Notes: generated by a model not told the origin, from the letters alone. 64,000 nucleotides of DNA from Thysanoteuthis rhombus (GCA_963457665.1 OY735237.1:7090297-7154296); one strand, 5' to 3'; counted from the first letter of the stretch, positions 34,715 through 46,061 are shown. A program made the numbers and translations.

Positions 34715-35920
34715 TCCCGGGTCCCCAGGGTCTAAATCCGACCCAGACTAGTCTCATTCAAAAACTCAAACTATCTTCAATATTCCTTTCACTACAGCAT
34801 CCCATTTATTTTGAACGCTCTCATTCTGCAATCACCATGACACCCCAGTCACTCTATGAGCCTATTTAAACTCACATTTATATTTTTATGTGTTGGGTTG
34901 AAGGTAAAAAAGATGAATTTAATAACTTCTATAGCTTGCGTGTCTCTGCTGGTATTTTTTGGTGATAAGTAAAAGTATCAACAAGGTTTCATAACTTTTT
35001 TGGTGTGATATTCTGGTATCAACATGGTTTTATAACTTTTTTGTGTGATGTACTAGTGTTAACTTGGTTTCATAACGTTTATAGCTTGCGTGTCTCAGCT
35101 GGTATTTTTTTAAATAGCTTGCGTGTCTCTGTTGGTATTTTTTTGGTACGATATACTGGTATCAACGTAGTTTCATAACTTTTTGAGTGCGATACACTTG
35201 TATCAACTTGTTTTATAACTTTTTTGGTGCAATATACTGGTACCAACATACCAGTGTTGTCAGGTAGCTGGAGATATTTCTGGCCATTGAAATACGTAGA
35301 AAAATGGTCAGAAACTCGGCTCAGGGGTCCCATCCTTTGTGCTATTAATTGCTCGGCTACGTCGCATCTCGTGAAGTACTGTAACCTCATGCAATAATTT
35401 CCTATGAAGAAAATACCACTTCACTTACATCCATGTAATGATAACATTACTTATAAGAAATGAAGGAAATCCTACATTCTTCTAGTAATGTATTTACTTC
35501 AATGTACAAACGTATAGAAAGTGTACTTGATAAGGACGCCATTTTGTCCATTTTATAGCAACATTTGACAATTTCGGCCACTTTGAAGAGCAAATGGCTA
35601 TTAACTTCTCAATTATTGTTTTTGGCGATTTTTGACCATTTTCTATGTTTTTCTGACTGGAAATGTCTCCAGCTGTCTGGCAACCCTTGTTCGTTGATAC
35701 CAGTATATCAGACCTAGAAATACCAACAGAGACATGCAAGTCATGAAATTCATTCTTTTTTTACCCTAACCCCAACACGAGGCTCGTAGAGAGTTTAGAA
35801 TATTATGGTGATTGTGGTGTGTGAGTATTCAGAATCAATGAGATCTTATAGTGAAGGAATGTTGACGATTGGTTGAGTCAATAAATGAGACTATTCTGGG
35901 TCGGTTTCAGACCTTGGGGA
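34715..35920. mobile_element. Long inverted-repeat (fold-back) element with tandem 50-bp units in the left arm
   Basis: The left arm (about 34715-35320) and right arm (about 35615-35920) are inverted copies. Matched blocks from outside to centre are GACCCAGACTAGTCTCATT, CAATCACCAT, TTGCGTGTCTCTG, ATACTGGTATCAAC and AGCTGGAGATATTTC. The left arm is longer because a unit of about 50 bp (TATCAACxTGGTTTCATAAC, TTTTTTGGTGTGATATACTGG) is repeated about five times. No protein is encoded. Confidence 0.6.
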
Positions 35921-36169
35921 CAGTGTTGCCAATTCAGCGCTTTTCGCGTCAAATTCAGTGCGTTTCTTATATTGGCAGTGCAAAAAGTGCTAAATTAGCG
36001 CTATTTTCGGCTATTTTTGTGTTTTTCTTTACCATTTTAACATCATTTTGATGCGTTTTGCCATTTTTGACTTTTTTGGCTTTTTATTTAAAAAAAAATT
36101 AGAGTGTTTTAGCAGTTTTTTGACAGTCAAGCTAATGCTAAAAAAATATTATTTGAGCTGGCAACACTG
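35921..36169. mobile_element. CAGTGTTGCC-family MITE, copy 2
   Basis: The ends CAGTGTTGCCAATTCAGCGC and TTGAGCTGGCAACACTG are an 11-base perfect inverted repeat. The interior repeats TTxGCGCTATTTTxGGC and TTTTTGxCxTTTTxGGC blocks. It abuts the fold-back element of 34715-35920. Confidence 0.6.
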
Positions 36170-37734
36170 TTAAATATCAATTTAAAAAGAACAATTCAAG
36201 GCTTTATAATCGCATAATTCATCAACTGTCTGTCCGTCCTTATGTGACAGCTCACTGTAAAAACTACCAGACACAACACCATGAAATATTTTGTGTGTAC
36301 TCTTGTGGGACCTTGGCAGGTTTGTAGTCGGTTAGATTTTAAAAAGCATCCCCCAAAACGTTTTTTTGTTAGAGTTGGTTGATCGATTCACAATTGAAAA
36401 TTTTTATTGAGACGGACACACTTTTTGTGATCGATAACAGGTAAATTTCAGTGATTGAAGTTTTTTCAGTTGGGGTCAAAGAGCAGGGAGTTGTTTTTTT
36501 CGTTTTTACAAAGGTTGTGAGAGTAAGTGCAAGAATCTAGGTTAATTTGGAGAGATTTTCTCTTATCCCCCCCCAAATGTTGCCTGCATAGAAATTTTCC
36601 TTCTCTCACTATACCCCTCTCAAAGGACATTGGTTCTTACTCTCCTCCCATAAAACTATGAAAGCTGTGTATCTTCATTTTTATTTTGCTGTCAAAATAA
36701 TAGCAATTTCTGCTCTAGATGGGAGTTTCTTCAAGAAAAAAACGTTACATTAGAAGCATACAAAAATATAAGAAACGGGAACTGTTAATGAGAATAAAGA
36801 TTTAAAGAAGAAAATTAAGAAGAAATGATTGAATGAATACATTAGAACACAAAAATCTTACGAATATTTTAATATTAATATTACTTTGGATTTTAAAAGT
36901 GACCTATGAAGTGCTTAATGGTCACATTTTTTAAAATGTTCCGCAGAATTTTTTAATCAAATTTTTTCCAAAATTACAATGTACGTAAATTATTTTTGAT
37001 AAATCTTATCCCTAAAAAGTTCAATCTATTTATTCTCTGTTTTCAATTTCAGAAATAACCAATTGTAAAGTTTTCCCCACGTTCACTCAATTTAAAAAAA
37101 AACAAACAAAAACAGCGCACAATTAATAAAAACTAAAATAATCTATTCCAAACAATTATATTTTTTTCATTAGGTAGAGTATGGTAAAGAATTATTGTTA
37201 ATGTTTTTTGCTACAATTTACTTTCATCTTAATTTTTGTTGCTTTTTATCGCAATTAGACCCAGGCTGGGTCCTCTTGGCCTGTAACTTATACTTTATCC
37301 CGATTCACGCTGGTAATTTATTTACTCATTCATACTGAGGTGAGTTGCAACAAAAAGCAACAACAATTAAATAAATAGTAGAAACAGATTTAAGAGTAAT
37401 GATTTGCCAAACTTATCACATAAAATAAATCAAAATGAAATACAATAAAATTGTTTTTTTTTAATAAATGAAATTGTTACTTTTATTTAGAAAATTGAAT
37501 GCCATCTAATTTCCATCTCTCTACCATAAATTCCTTTTTTGGACATCAATTTACTCCACCCGTCAAGGAGAGTTATCAATCTAGTAAAATGAATTCCCAA
37601 ATGAATTCCAAGCTGCAAATATTGATTTATATCCTATTAATGAAACTAATTTTTTTGTTATCATATTTTTGTATGGAGAGGACCAGAAGAATTGCCCGGG
37701 TTGTCCCTACCCCCATAAATCTGGCACTCATGGG
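36170..37734. other. Intron DNA, nothing recognised
   Basis: This is intron between the transmembrane and LDLa exons. AT-rich; no repeat matched elsewhere in the window. Confidence 0.45.
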
Positions 37735-37905
37735 AAAAGAAACGCTACGTTGAAGCGGCTGCTTTATCGGTCGCAGGTTAAATTCCTGCAGTAGCCCCCA
37801 TTTCTCTTTATTTTTTTTACTATTTACGTTGTCTAGGCCAAGTGTCCCATTCTCCATTTAATAACGGGAGGTCATTTCAAGTGGAGTTTCGAATCATTTA
37901 ACGCA
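37735..37905 (+). mobile_element. tRNA-derived SINE, copy 2
   Basis: AACGCTACGTTGAAGCGGCT, GGTCGCAGGTTAAATTCC and TGCAGTAGCCCCC match 30520-30590, and the body (ACGGGAGGTCATTTC, GTTTCGAATCA) matches too. The A box is decayed. Confidence 0.55.
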
Positions 37906-38017
37906 TTCATAAACCTAAAAACATGCATACATACATGGTCAGAGACACAGCCAAACAGCCAGCTGGACCAACTTGAAAACTGAAGAAAACTATGTTGATG
38001 TGTGACCGACAACTTAC

Positions 38018-38182
38018 ACTTCGATTTCTGTGCCTCCGCGTAGTATCGACATTTGCCCTCATCACTTCCGTCCTTGGTTCCACAGTTCTGGTAGCCGTCA
38101 CAGGCCAAACTTGAACGGATGCAGATCCTCGAGATAGAGCAGTGGAAGTAACCATCCAGGCATTTTCGTCGGGCCATCTCCT
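38018..38182 (-). CDS. LDL-receptor class A repeat exon
   Basis: The acceptor GTGTGATTTGCAG precedes the exon and the donor GTAAGTTG follows it. It is a symmetrical 1-1 phase exon of 55 codons, the usual arrangement for a shuffled LDLa module. Residues 170-224 hold six cysteines (177, 184, 190, 197, 203, 214) with LDLa spacing. The calcium-binding acidic motif is complete: CDG at 197-199 and DGSDE at 207-211. The repeat folds outside the cell around one calcium ion and typically binds basic partners. Two extra residues (TK) sit between Cys203-Gly204 and the DGSDE motif. A short linker rich in Lys and Tyr leads to the membrane exon. Overlapping open frames here are shadows. Confidence 0.9.
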
Positions 38183-38467
38183 CTGCAAATCACACAACGC
38201 AGAAAAAACAAACGTTAGTCAGTCAGTTGCTTTAGAACGGAGGTCTTTGAACTTTAATTACTCGGGGAACTTTTCAATGATTGGATTTTCTGGGGAATCC
38301 CTTCAAAAAATAACTTCCCCTTCAACATACGTATATATATGTATCACACAACTCAAATCAGGGATGCAATAGGATATAATGCAATGCAATGTCCGATGTA
38401 TGATAGGTTTATTTCATAAAATGCTCGATACATTCAACATTAAATATTAAGGTGATCAAGAGTAGAG

Positions 38468-38469
<2 letters not shown>

Positions 38470-38525
<56 letters not shown>

Positions 38526-38538
38526 TATATATATATAT
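38470..38538. repeat. (TA)n, tail of SINE-hammerhead copy 2
   Basis: A TA run with one ACAC interruption next to the 3' end of the minus-strand SINE. Confidence 0.85.
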
Positions 38539-38540
38539 CA

Positions 38541-38705
38541 TTGTGTCATCCACAGACAGCTGTTTCGTTGTATTACAACTCTTCAGAGTGGCTATAGACT
38601 ATCTTTTATCTCATCCAGTACCACGAAGCAGGATCGAAACCTTAGCTTCAGACCCGGAGACTGGTATCCTCCTCTACCCCACGGAACTGGACGGTCAGAG
38701 AGGTT
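38541..38705 (-). mobile_element. tRNA-derived SINE carrying a hammerhead ribozyme, copy 2
   Basis: On the minus strand this copy has TCCAGT (38691-38686), an A-box-like region (38684-38665), a B box GGTTTCGATCC (38641-38631), ACTGGA (38619-38614) and a hammerhead (38591-38550). It ends in TGACACAATGA and a long (TA)n tract at 38538-38470. It matches the copy at 3465 over its whole length with scattered substitutions. It lies in the intron between the LDLa and CUB exons of the membrane-protein gene. Confidence 0.7.
38550..38591 (-). ncRNA. Hammerhead ribozyme, second copy
   Basis: The core CUGAAGA, stem II GUUGU/ACAAC around AAU, GAAA, the two-pair stem III with loop AGCU and the GUC site are all intact. 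Stem I is CCACU against UGUGG, so the pair next to the core is a U-U mismatch. Relative to the copy at 3573, stem II differs at both partners of one pair (A-U there, U-A here), which keeps the helix. Confidence 0.7.
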
Positions 38706-39065
38706 GATTCTGCACGTGTTTCATGGTTTATCCATTTTTCAAAAGTGGTTAAAAATATTTTGCATTAGACCAATAAAAAACAGTTTTGGTCGATGGTTAC
38801 TGATAAAGGTGTCTAAAAGATGACTTTCGAATCACCGTGGTCCCCAAAAATTGGCTGACCAACCAGTCAAGAGGCCTACAGATTCCTCTCTCTTTGCACA
38901 TCTGTATGACTGTGTGTCTTTGGTACTCCTGATAAAATTGTTTTGGGCTACAACCATGAAATTGTGCTTGAGTACACCATGAGACATCTCCTGAAAACGT
39001 TTTTCCCCCCAAAAAGTGCTTTTTAGGGTCATATTGGACCAACGATACCCAAATTTTGTGCTGGT

Positions 39066-39300
39066 ATTTTTTTCAAAGATAATTGTAGACAAAAGATCTT
39101 TTTTCAAAGAGAATTGTTGACAAATAATCTTTTTTCAAAGAGAATTGTTGACAAATAATCTTTTTTCAAAGAGAATTGTTGACAAAAGACCTTTTTTTAG
39201 ATATAATTTTAGACAAAGGACCTTTTCTTAAAGGTGATTTTAGACAAAAGATCTTTTTTCAAAGATAATTTCAGATAAAAGATCTTTTTTTTTAAAAGAT
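39066..39300 (+). repeat. 31-bp minisatellite, about eight units
   Basis: The unit is CTTTTTTCAAAGAGAATTGT plus TGACAAATAAT. Central units are nearly identical; outer units are diverged. Confidence 0.65.
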
Positions 39301-39423
39301 GCTTTTAGATGATTTTCAGACAATTATTTCTGGTACATGCGTGGGCTACGGTGATATCATTTATGTTAGCTATACATTCCCTCATCATTTTTCTCTTCAG
39401 ATTTCTATCCAATCTCAGTGATA

Positions 39424-39815
39424 TTGAGTTGTAATAAAAAGCAAGTGAAAGTCAGGATAAGAGTAAAAACTAGACAAAATTATCAATTATGTTGCAATAC
39501 TTCACTTAAGAATAAAATCTGAAAAAAATTGTTGTATCAAAAAAGACAGCCAGGTGTCAATTGTAAACATTAACAGCAAGTAATATCGGTTATATGGAGT
39601 TAGGTTCAAGTATAATCAGCTTTCGTTTAACTGAATGATTAAAATCGTCCAGACGTATACTAGACTGCCTCAGACTAGAGGGTGTGGTCTCGATTCTCTC
39701 TGTCTTTAGTTTTCAATTACGCTTTTTAATCGTTGTGATAAAAAGCAATTGAAGGTTAGGATAAGAATAAAAACTACTCAAAATTAACAATTATGATAGT
39801 TCAATGTCTGAGATA
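39424..39815 (+). repeat. Direct repeat of about 85 bp
   Basis: 39424-39510 and 39730-39815 share GTAATAAAAAGCAAGTGAAA, GGATAAGAGTAAAAACTA and AAAATTATCAATTATG. The 220 bases between are unique. Confidence 0.5.
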
Positions 39816-40374
39816 TTTTTCGATATTCAAGTTCTTCATCTATCCCTATTGCGATGTCGTTAATGTTAGAACTGAGGTGCGAAACTGCAGCCTGGCAAAG
39901 GTTAGCTAATTCTTATCACAGGGCTACATCAATAGCTAAGTTAAACAGATCAAAAGGCACGAATCAAAGATTGTTGTGTAAACGTCCAAGTTGGAATGTT
40001 TGCTGATGTTGGGAATGCCTGTATCAATCTTTGGCCCAACTGAAGTGCTACGGAGATGGTGGCTCACATGAAAAAGTAATTCTCATTAGAACTTGGTAAA
40101 ATTAGAATTTGAAAATTTCTCAGACATTTTAGTTCATCAACACTGAGTTTTGCAGTTTTGATTTCTTTCTTTCTTTTTAAAAATTTTTTATTAGGACCTA
40201 TAAGTTAAACAATGCTCCCATCATCCATATATGTGATTTCTGATTTTAAGGGATTCTAAATGAAGTAGTAGTAGCATTACTAGTTGCGGTAGTAGTACCA
40301 AGAGGAGGACGAGGAAGGGGAGAGATATGACGGTTTATACAAAATTCTAGTTATCAAAAAAGCCATAAGTAAGT

Positions 40375-40625
40375 AAGAAGCGTACAATTTTATCAATATA
40401 GCGCGTTTCTTGTTATGGAAGCGCAAAAGTGCTGAATTAGCGCTGACGTGCTTAAACAATCTGATCATTTTTTGGTGTTTTTTTTGCCATATTAAGCATC
40501 TTTTTGGCGTGTTTTGACAATTTTTGGTGTTTTTTTTTCTATTTAAATTCAGTACTGTCTAGGACTTTTGGCTGTCAGATTAGCGCGAAAAATATTTTTT
40601 GTGTTAGCATCACAGCTTGTTGCCA
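40375..40625. mobile_element. CAGTGTTGCC-family MITE, copy 3, without clear left end
   Basis: AGTGCTGAATTAGCGCTGAC, GGCGTGTTTTGACAATTTTT and GATTAGCGCGAAAAATATTT match the other copies. The terminal repeats are eroded. It lies between the LDLa and second CUB exons. Confidence 0.45.
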
Positions 40626-40823
40626 CAACAACACAGCCAGGTCAGTTGCAAGGATGGGGATAAGATCAAAGAGTCCGAGGGTGGGGTTCAAAGGATTTGG
40701 GTGGTGGTGGTTGTTAGCATCCTATGGCCCCATGGCTTGAGTTGTTTAGATGAAAATGATGAAGTTTCATACGTGGAAGGTTTTTTGGTGTTTGCTGAAA
40801 CCAACAAATAAAAATGTATTTAC

Positions 40824-41023
40824 TTATGAAGGGTGTTAGCAAAAGCTTGAAACCAGGAGCTTCCACGGTGGGTCTGCCAAAATAGTTCAGTTCCAGTTCA
40901 TTGTAAGACGAATTGTAATCTTGCACCCCACGTGACCTTTCTCCTGGGTAGATTCCATAGGCACCATGCCGGGGAGTCAGCAGCAATGTCTTCCCATTTG
41001 GAACGTTGTCGAAGATTTGTAAT
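40824..41023 (-). CDS. CUB domain exon, C-terminal half
   Basis: The acceptor is TTTCTATTTTCGGTTCCAG and the donor GTAAATAC. The exon enters in phase 2, completing an Arg codon with the previous exon, and leaves in phase 1. Residues 103-169 continue the CUB fold: RLQIFD matches the usual DxLxIxD strand, NELELNYF the S-x-x-L-x-L-x-F strand, and APGFKLLL the closing G-F-x-x strand. Asn140 lies in an NSS sequon. The second CUB cysteine pair is missing: the stretch around RHGAYGIYP, where a CG dipeptide is expected, has no cysteine. Such two-cysteine CUB domains are known, so this does not argue against the call. An overlapping open frame in the same exon is a shadow. Confidence 0.8.
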
Positions 41024-41404
41024 CTGGAACCGAAAATAGAAAAAATACAAGTTATTAAACAGGTGCATTTCCATATTGCGATTCTGATGCATCCCATATT
41101 GCAACCTGGGTGCATTTCATATTGCAATCTGGTGCATTTTATATCGTGATTGGAGTGTATCTCATATTGCAATACTCTTGCAATTCAAAATAAAATCAGT
41201 TCGAATAGAAAAAAACAAAAACAAGTGAAAAGTTAGATATACAGTCAAGAGTTTGAATGCTTTAAAAAAATATAAAATCGCATCACATCTATTTGAACTG
41301 TTTTAATATCTTATAAAGAAATAAAGTCGGATTTGTTGATGGAAGTCAATATTTTATCAATTTAACAATAAAATGAGTTTCAAAATATGCCTTTTAGGAC
41401 TGTT

Positions 41405-41475
41405 GTCCTCATTCCAGTTTATCTTTTGAACACTAGGTTTCGGCTGTTGTAGCCTTCGGCCTTCTTCATGTGGAT
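41405..41475 (-). repeat. Hammerhead-like relic
   Basis: The minus strand has AUGAAGA, AGGC, a loop, GCC and GAAAC in hammerhead order. The first core C is changed to A and the stem III/cleavage region is poor. A second relic in plus orientation (GGCCGGAGGG, then GGTCGAAACGTTG) lies at about 41775-41815, making a loose inverted pair. Confidence 0.35.
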
Positions 41476-41769
41476 GTCACAGGTAGTGATGTTTCGGGAA
41501 GCTTAGACAGGAAATTGTTGAGATCGAAACCTGACGATGGAATATCCCCATTTTTCTGTCTTATTTTGAGTGGACGCAGTTGTTAGGTCAGGACAATGTT
41601 GTTGACTGTTTTTCCAGCCTTACATATGTTGGTGCCCGAGGTTGCTGCTACAGAAACGTTTTTTCGAAAAGTCTCTTTTGGGACTTTCTGTCCTCAGGCT
41701 TTGACGGTGGCAAGCCCCTCCCCCACCGTCTTAGCTTCTCAAAACATCATCAGCCACAACGCCCATCCG

Positions 41770-41815
41770 GAATAGGCCGGAGGGTACAACGGTCGAAACG
41801 TTGTTTTCAGAAATG
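41770..41815 (+). repeat. Hammerhead-like relic
   Basis: GGCCGGAGGGTACAACGGTC forms a stem-II-like hairpin and is followed directly by GAAACGTTGTT. The CUGANGA core upstream is lost. Confidence 0.35.
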
Positions 41816-41961
41816 AACTGAGATAACAGTTCGAAAACACTTGTATTTGATGATAATACTTCATCTAAAACATCAGACGGAAAAAAATGAGCTTCATTCG
41901 AGATGAAGTCAGGGTTGAATTAAGTTAATACTTGAACATTGGGATGATGATTCAATTAGAA

Positions 41962-42410
41962 CAGAGGTTCTCAATCTGCGTGCCGCCGCACAATTATCAT
42001 CATCGTCGTTATCATGGTCATCAGGTCTTCAACTTGTGTAATTCGTCGCATCACCTCATTTTTTTCCACCCTCAATTTTGCATACAATCTTGAAGGGTCC
42101 AAATTATGAGTCGCAATGTTTAGCATGACCAGCCCATTGCCATTTTAGTTTTTTAATGGATTCTATGATATTTTTTATCCCTATTTTTTTTCTCCAATAT
42201 ACTTTGCAATCTAGTGATCTCTCATTGTGATATCAAGAATGATACTTTATTGTGCACATTGCATGGTTCTCAGTTTGAGAGCTGGTCTATTTTCTAGGTT
42301 ACATGTTCCAGCTCCAGAGGTGACAATTGGTTGTCACAACTATCACTCAAGTGTGCTGCGTAAATTTATCCAAAGACACGGCATGCTATTGTGTCACAGC
42401 AGAGGGGTTT
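41962..42410. mobile_element. hAT-like repeat split by a LINE fragment
   Basis: CAGAGGTTCTCAATCTGCG and TGCCGCCGCAC at the left and GTGTGCTGCGTAAATTTATC at about 42350 match, in order, the minus strand of 48560-48470. The LINE at 41990-42340 lies between them, so the hAT-like repeat is older. Confidence 0.45.
41990..42340 (-). mobile_element. RTE-like LINE 3' fragment inserted in a hAT-like element
   Basis: ATCATCATCG at the left, then AGCATGACCAGCCCATTGCC, TTTAATGGATTCTATGAT, TTGCATGGTTCTCAGTTT and GTTACATGTTCCAGCTCC follow the LINE at 43955-44505 in order with many changes and gaps. It splits a hAT-like repeat whose flanks are at 41962-41989 and about 42345-42410. Confidence 0.55.
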
Positions 42411-42540
42411 TGAAATATTGATGTAGATACTCATGCAAATTAAAAAAATAAAAACAAAAACAAACCTAAACCAACAATATTTACAAAGAGTTAGATGAGA
42501 AAAAAAGAACAGCTAATGCAACTGTTTTCTATTTACTTAC

Positions 42541-42772
42541 CTGTCTGGGGTGCCATGTGTATCTGTGATCCTCAGTTCAAAAAACTGCAACAAGATGTGT
42601 TTGGTTGAAGTAACACGGACCTTCAACTTGCAGTGTTCGTACACTGCTTCTTTACGAGAGACAATCACATTGTTGCTAAGTTCCAGAATGAGGCTGTCGT
42701 TTAGATACAAAATCGGGATGTGTTCTTTGCAGTAATTCAGCATATATCTTGTGGGTGTCATGGCGCTACCCT
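42541..42772 (-). CDS. CUB domain exon, N-terminal half
   Basis: The acceptor CCTTTCAGTTTCTGTTGCAG lies just upstream and the donor GTAAGTAAATAG just downstream. The exon starts in phase 1, matching the signal-peptide exon, and ends in phase 2. It encodes residues 26-103. Cys40 and Cys73 are in the place of the first conserved CUB cysteine pair, and the stretch after Cys73 alternates hydrophobic residues (KVRV, ILLQFFEL) as in the CUB strands that end before the acidic DRL motif. There is an N-glycosylation sequon at Asn50 (NDS). CUB domains are extracellular beta-sandwiches used for protein-protein binding in receptors and developmental proteases. I infer a CUB domain from the pattern across this exon and the next; no profile search was possible. 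Confidence 0.8.
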
Positions 42773-43379
42773 CTGCAACAGAAACTGAAAGGTGAATGGT
42801 GCATACAAAATAATCGAAATCTAAATATACTAAAACATCTCTTCTAGCCACTTATTATCCATAGGCGTGCGAGCCTGCGATGCTAATGCCCCTCCCCCAA
42901 AATTGGGCAAAACAGTGTTGGACTTTGGGTAAATCAATGTGACTCGAGCAAAATCGTGTGCAATTTCGCGCAATTATAGCCCTAATGACTCTTAACTCAT
43001 TCAGGCAGGGATCGTACGTAAACGCGCTTTGAATTTTGCGGTAATTTTGGAGGCCATTTTGAGGCCATCTAATAAGGTCACATGACCATTATATTCGTAT
43101 AATTCTGCCATAAATGAAATCCATATCTTACAACCTTCAAAATGATACGTGACTCAACAGGGTTTCTTTGAAAATGAAGAAACTTAGATCCACATGTCCT
43201 TGCTTTGTAAGCCTTAAAAATCCCCAGGCCTGAATGAATTAACGAAAGAGTTCCCAAACACCCTCGTTTATATTTGGGTCATAAACATATAAAAAAAACG
43301 GTAAAAACTGGAAATTTTACATTTTATAAGTATTCTTATTACTGTTCAGATGCACGAAGATGTAGATTTTCATAACACT

Positions 43380-43830
43380 GTTACATTATATTGAAAATTC
43401 GTTATTCACTGTCCAACTCCTAGAGTTGACTTTAATATAGTGAATACATTAGACACTGGAATTTAAGAATTTTGAATTTAAAATATGAATAAAAAAGAAA
43501 AGGAAAACGAAAAAGTGCTTTTATGACGTTTGACATTGAATTTCTGTTATGAAGTATATTCTCCTACTACTGAGTTTTGATTTTATTTTTATTTGTCACA
43601 AAATGACAATGATCTCACCAAAAAACAGTGACCTCATGACAGCATGAATAAGAGTTGCATACGCAAAAAACGATGACGAATTAACTTTTTAAACTTGTTT
43701 TATTACTGGAACTACTAATGAAGGGGCTACGTATTTTGTGATACGTATTTTCGGAATGAAATTGTGAGGAGAAATGAATTCTGTTTTGTTCACCTTTTAG
43801 AATATCATGGAGCAAGCTAAGCTTCTTCAT
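43380..43830. mobile_element. Partial copy of the 53.2-kb hAT-like element
   Basis: GGAATTTAAGAATTTTGAAT, CAATGATCTCACC, GTTGCATACGCAAAAA, GATGACGAATTAAC and GGAGAAATGAATTCTGTTTT follow the same order as in 53540-54160. Terminal repeats are not seen. Confidence 0.5.
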
Positions 43831-43954
43831 TTATCTATTAACTGCTCAAAAGAAAGCTGGTCGAGATTTCAAGTACGACAATGCATGCGGTAACTGAATA
43901 GGTTGAAATACATTCAGGTCGCCTGCCGTAGAGTGATGGCTCGCAAGTTAGTAT

Positions 43955-44505
43955 CATCATCATCATCAGTCTTTTAGCGTCCGTTGTTGGACATAGACCT
44001 TCCCCAGGATTTGCCACACTTCTCTATCATGGGCGTCGCGGAGCCAGTACTTCCTGAACTTGTCTAGCTCGTCTCTCCATCTAATATTCTGCCAGCCTCG
44101 GTTGCACGTGATCTCGGGGGATCCAATGTCGTGAGTCGTGATGTCCATCGGTTGTCTGCCATTCTTGCAACATGGCCAGCCCACCGCCATTTGAGATTTT
44201 TAATGGATTCTATGATGTCCCTAACTCTTGTCTTTTCTCGGATGTACTGTGCTGTCTTGTGGTCTCTCCATGTTAGGCCCAGCATAATTCTTTCATGTGC
44301 GCGTTGCATGGTTCTCAATTTACGGGTCTGTCTCTTGGTTAGGTTCCATGTTTCAGCTCCATAAGTGACTATTGGGAGGATGCGTTGGTTATACACCCTT
44401 CTCTTGAGGATTAATGGGATCTTGGTATTTTTGAAGGTTGAGCTTGCTCTGCCAAAGGCTTGCCATCCTAGTGTGATTCTTCACTTGATTTCTTCTACAT
44501 TTCAT
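43955..44505 (-). pseudogene. RTE-like LINE, C-terminal part of ORF2
   Basis: The minus strand encodes YGAETWNLTKRQ, RAHERIMLGLTWRD, IREKTRVRDII and LKWRWAGHVARM-DNRWTSR in order. After a frameshift near 44190 it continues through QNIRWRDELDKF to the end. The RWAGHVARM and YGAETW motifs are characteristic of RTE-type and related non-LTR retrotransposons, downstream of the reverse-transcriptase core. The 3' end is a (GAT)n run, a simple-repeat tail as in RTE elements. The element is 5' truncated and broken, so it is dead. Fragments of the same family are at 1-55, 10929-11475 and 41990-42340. Confidence 0.75.
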
Positions 44506-45779
44506 AAGCCCTACATAATGAGTAACGTCTACAATAGCTGATTCAATATCGTGGCCTTCTGTCAAACTAAATCGGGCTTAGGAAATATAATATATAATTT
44601 GTATATAATTACAATATTTTATGAAAACAGGAATTATTTCTTCTTATCCTTTTTTGAAATTCCAAAAATTAAGAATAAAAACTCTCGAAAACATCCAAAT
44701 TCTGACAAACTTTAGCGAAACTTGTATATTGTCATTATCGATGGATACCTTCGATGTGCATGTTACGGTCTTTTTGACCATTTTAAACATCCCAATTATC
44801 AAACCGTCAATCTCCAGTAAGCTTTTCAAAGCCCGGGCCAACTTACACTAATTTACCTTTGATTGGTAGGAACAAGCACTGCTAGAAGCAACAAAATCTC
44901 ATCTTTTATAGAAGCTTAGTCGGGCGATACAGCTTAAACATAAAAAAATGCTTTTAATTACATTATCATATTATAAGAGATGTGTTCATTTGACTGTAAA
45001 ATCAAAACATTATCAGACAATAACTTTCAGCTTGGATGAATTTGCTAATGATACTTGTGGAATATGATTACGATTTTTTTGTCTAAAATCAGTGTCACGT
45101 GACAGATTTTCGAGAAAAAATATTAAAGTCTTAAAACGCCGGATAATAAGAATAGACACCCCTGGTTGCTGTTTGGTCAAACTGCAACCCTGCTTCTATT
45201 CTGACGGAAGATGAGAACCTATATATTGTATATACAATAAAATGAAATGGTAGATGTATAAGACTTGACGGTTTATGTCGGTCACTAAGAGAGCTGTCAT
45301 CCAATAACACGGCCGTGATTTCAATTTTGAAGGGAAATGTTAATTTTATACACATAGGTTTGGTTTATCGTGACGCGATAGACAAGCAAAAGCAATTATA
45401 TCTATTTATAAGATAGGAATTCAAGCGATACGAGAAACAAGATTGAGGTGTAAGCGTATCCCAAATCCTAAAAGACCCTATATCTTAAACTCTCCTATTC
45501 GCAGGCATTCAGGATAAAGGCACTGAACCTGTAAAAAATGAGGTTTAGAGTTCTACCTCTGAACTATCACTCAAAATTGCCATTTAAATTTTATGCCAAT
45601 GAAGAACCGCACACCATTGGCAGATATTAATGATATTAACGTTGCTACATTTGCCAAGAAAACGAGATTGTTTTGCCAAAACAAAGAGGCTACTTTTTAA
45701 TAATGCATACAGATTGGTCCGTACCATACTTTTAGTAAAATACACATCGCTCTTACGGTATAGGTTTTAGAGATGTATA
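44506..45779. other. Intron DNA, nothing recognised
   Basis: This part of the long first coding intron is AT-rich with no convincing ORF. Confidence 0.45.
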
Positions 45780-46045
45780 TTTACATATATGTGTGTGTAT
45801 GCGTACGTGTATATGTGTATGGGTATGTTTGGATGGATGTGTTCGGATGCTTATCTGAGTGTGTCTAAGTGTGTTTCTGCGTGTGTATCTAGATGCTTGT
45901 TTGAATATGTGTATTATATACTATAGTAGTATTGTGTTCATGCATGTGTGTGTTTGAGTGTGTGTATTTTTGAGCGTGGTTGTGGATGCGTGTTTTTGTG
46001 TGCCAGCATGTATGTGTTCATGTATGCGTTGGCCTGTGTATGATC
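45780..46045. repeat. Degenerate TG-rich tract
   Basis: TGTGTATG, TGTGTTTG and GGATG variants repeat for about 260 bases up to the mariner end. Confidence 0.7.
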
Positions 46046-46061
46046 GTGAGTAAATTTTGGG

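Noticed and set aside
37499..37753. 84-codon plus ORF
   Set aside because: Runs into the tRNA-derived SINE at 37735 and shows no protein motif.
39066..39300. CRISPR-like array
   Set aside because: Units are directly adjacent with no unique spacers, and the window is eukaryotic; it is a minisatellite.
40714..41172. Full 152-codon minus ORF as one coding unit
   Set aside because: Only 41023-40824 is exon by its splice sites and CUB pattern; the parts outside are intron read-through.
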